6,522 bases of DNA, taken from assembly GCA_002011685.1 (NCBI GenBank), contig MTOL01000101.1:94-6615 (forward strand). Reading direction: 5' to 3'. The notes beneath the pieces were generated by a model that was given only the letters and a program-made list of their open reading frames with translations, was not told the DNA's origin and ran no database searches. Below are positions 5,937 to 6,522 of this stretch, one piece after another (position 1 is the stretch's first letter; the number at the start of each line of letters is the position of its first letter). Position numbers and translations under genes: made by a program. The DNA is from Deferribacteres bacterium JdFR-76 (GTDB lineage: Bacteria; Zhuqueibacterota; JdFR-76).

Positions 5937-6522
5937 ATGAAGAAGTTCCACATTGTGTACTTCAATTACCTGTATGATCTGTACGAAGGGGCCCTCGGGT
6001 CGACCATCAAGGCACAGCGGTTACTTTCTGCCCTTGAGCGCTACGGGTTTCGGGTTTCTTTTTACTGGCTGAATGCAAAGCCCGGTTCCCTGCGGGAGCA
6101 AAAAGGAACAGAACGTAGCCCTTCCTCCCCAAAAGAGTTTCTGAAGAAACATCTGGCCAGCATCCTGCATGAGCCGAATCAGATCGCGAAAAATCTGCCG
6201 GGTTTCTTCAGAGAGTGGGCAATTGTGAAACGCGAACGGCCCGACTTGCTGATTGTCCGTTTGCAGGCGCACCGGTTCTCGGCGGCCCTGTTGGCGCGGA
6301 TGTTGAAGATTCCCTTTTTGCTTGAGGCAGATGCCCCCTCCGCCTACGAAAAAAGAACGTTTTTCCCACAGTACCGGCTTTTTCCCGGCCTTGTTGAATT
6401 TTTGGAGAAAATTAACTTTAGACTGGCAGATAAAATCTTTGTTGTATCTCGGGTTTTGCAACGGTACGTGGTCGAAAAGGGAATTCCTGCCGATAAGGTC
6501 GTGGTGATTCCTAACGGCGTTT
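5937..6522 (+). CDS. GT4-type glycosyltransferase, N-terminal domain (3' truncated by window edge)
   Basis: From the ATG at 5937 the frame stays open for 195 codons to the right edge with no stop. It begins 3 bases after the stop of the previous GT4 gene. The translation starts MKKFHIVYFNYLYDLYEGA and has the layout of a GT-B acceptor domain: a first beta-strand, then KAQRLLSALERYGFRVSFYW (25-44), then RPDLLIVRLQAH (101-112), MLKIPFLLEADAP (122-134), and the diagnostic end of the domain, FRLADKIFVVSRVLQRYVVEKG followed by KVVVIPNGV (187-195). The usual paired-glycine loop near the N-terminus is replaced by EGALGS (17-22). The insert at about 48-68 is polar and low in hydrophobics. The donor-binding domain with its E-x7-E signature should lie beyond the window. 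Role: probably the next sugar addition in the same glycan, which is inference from position. Confidence 0.88.
   Translation, partial: MKKFHIVYFNYLYDLYEGALGSTIKAQRLLSALERYGFRVSFYWLNAKPGSLREQKGTERSPSSPKEFLKKHLASILHEPNQIAKNLPGFFREWAIVKRERPDLLIVRLQAHRFSAALLARMLKIPFLLEADAPSAYEKRTFFPQYRLFPGLVEFLEKINFRLADKIFVVSRVLQRYVVEKGIPADKVVVIPNGV

Noticed and set aside
6021..6461. A 146-codon - strand frame near the right edge
   Set aside because: It is antisense to the + strand GT4 gene starting at 5937, which has clear family motifs and a ribosome binding site.

Overview
The window is a stretch of a bacterial cell-surface polysaccharide (exopolysaccharide or O-antigen type) biosynthesis locus. All six protein-coding genes I can support lie on the + strand, and the first and last are cut by the window edges. 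The O-antigen ligase/polymerase-type membrane protein and the exported protein with a signal peptide suggest a Gram-negative, didermic bacterium. Base composition is moderate, with AT-rich membrane-protein segments. DUF4091/GH123-like secreted proteins are common in the Bacteroidota and related FCB lineages, but nothing here fixes the taxon. I see no rRNA, tRNA, CRISPR array, transposase or long repeat.

Layout: (1) 1-348 is the C-terminal end of a polytopic membrane protein resembling the tail of a GT39/ArnT-like lipid-linked-sugar glycosyltransferase. (2) A 98-base gap holds a strong Shine-Dalgarno followed by a five-codon mini-ORF. (3) 447-2240 encodes a secreted DUF4091/GH123-like putative glycosidase whose C-terminus breaks off at what looks like the beginning of a fibronectin type III domain. 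(4) A 124-base gap has only weak inverted repeats. (5) 2365-3768 encodes an O-antigen ligase/polymerase (Wzy_C) family membrane protein. (6) 3784-4758 encodes an extended-SDR nucleotide-sugar epimerase/dehydratase. (7) 4755-5933 encodes a GT4 glycosyltransferase whose start overlaps the epimerase stop (ATGA). (8) From 5937 to the right edge a second GT4-type glycosyltransferase runs off the window; it begins three bases after the previous stop and has no stop codon inside the window.

How they may work together: the epimerase supplies a nucleotide sugar, the two GT4 enzymes add sugars to a growing lipid-linked glycan in the cytoplasm, and the Wzy_C protein polymerises or ligates the exported glycan on the periplasmic side. 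The upstream GT39-like protein may transfer a sugar from a polyprenyl-phosphate donor, and the secreted GH123-like protein may trim or release the product. The last four genes are tightly packed (gaps of 15, -4 and 3 bases) and are probably co-transcribed. The two larger gaps around the GH123-like gene leave room for separate regulation, but I found no convincing promoter or terminator in them.

Nothing here is a clear new defence or mobile system. The items most worth following up are the GH123-like enzyme inside a biosynthetic operon, its truncated Fn3-like tail, the mini-ORF with the strongest Shine-Dalgarno I found in the window, and a terminator-like hairpin within the first GT4 gene.
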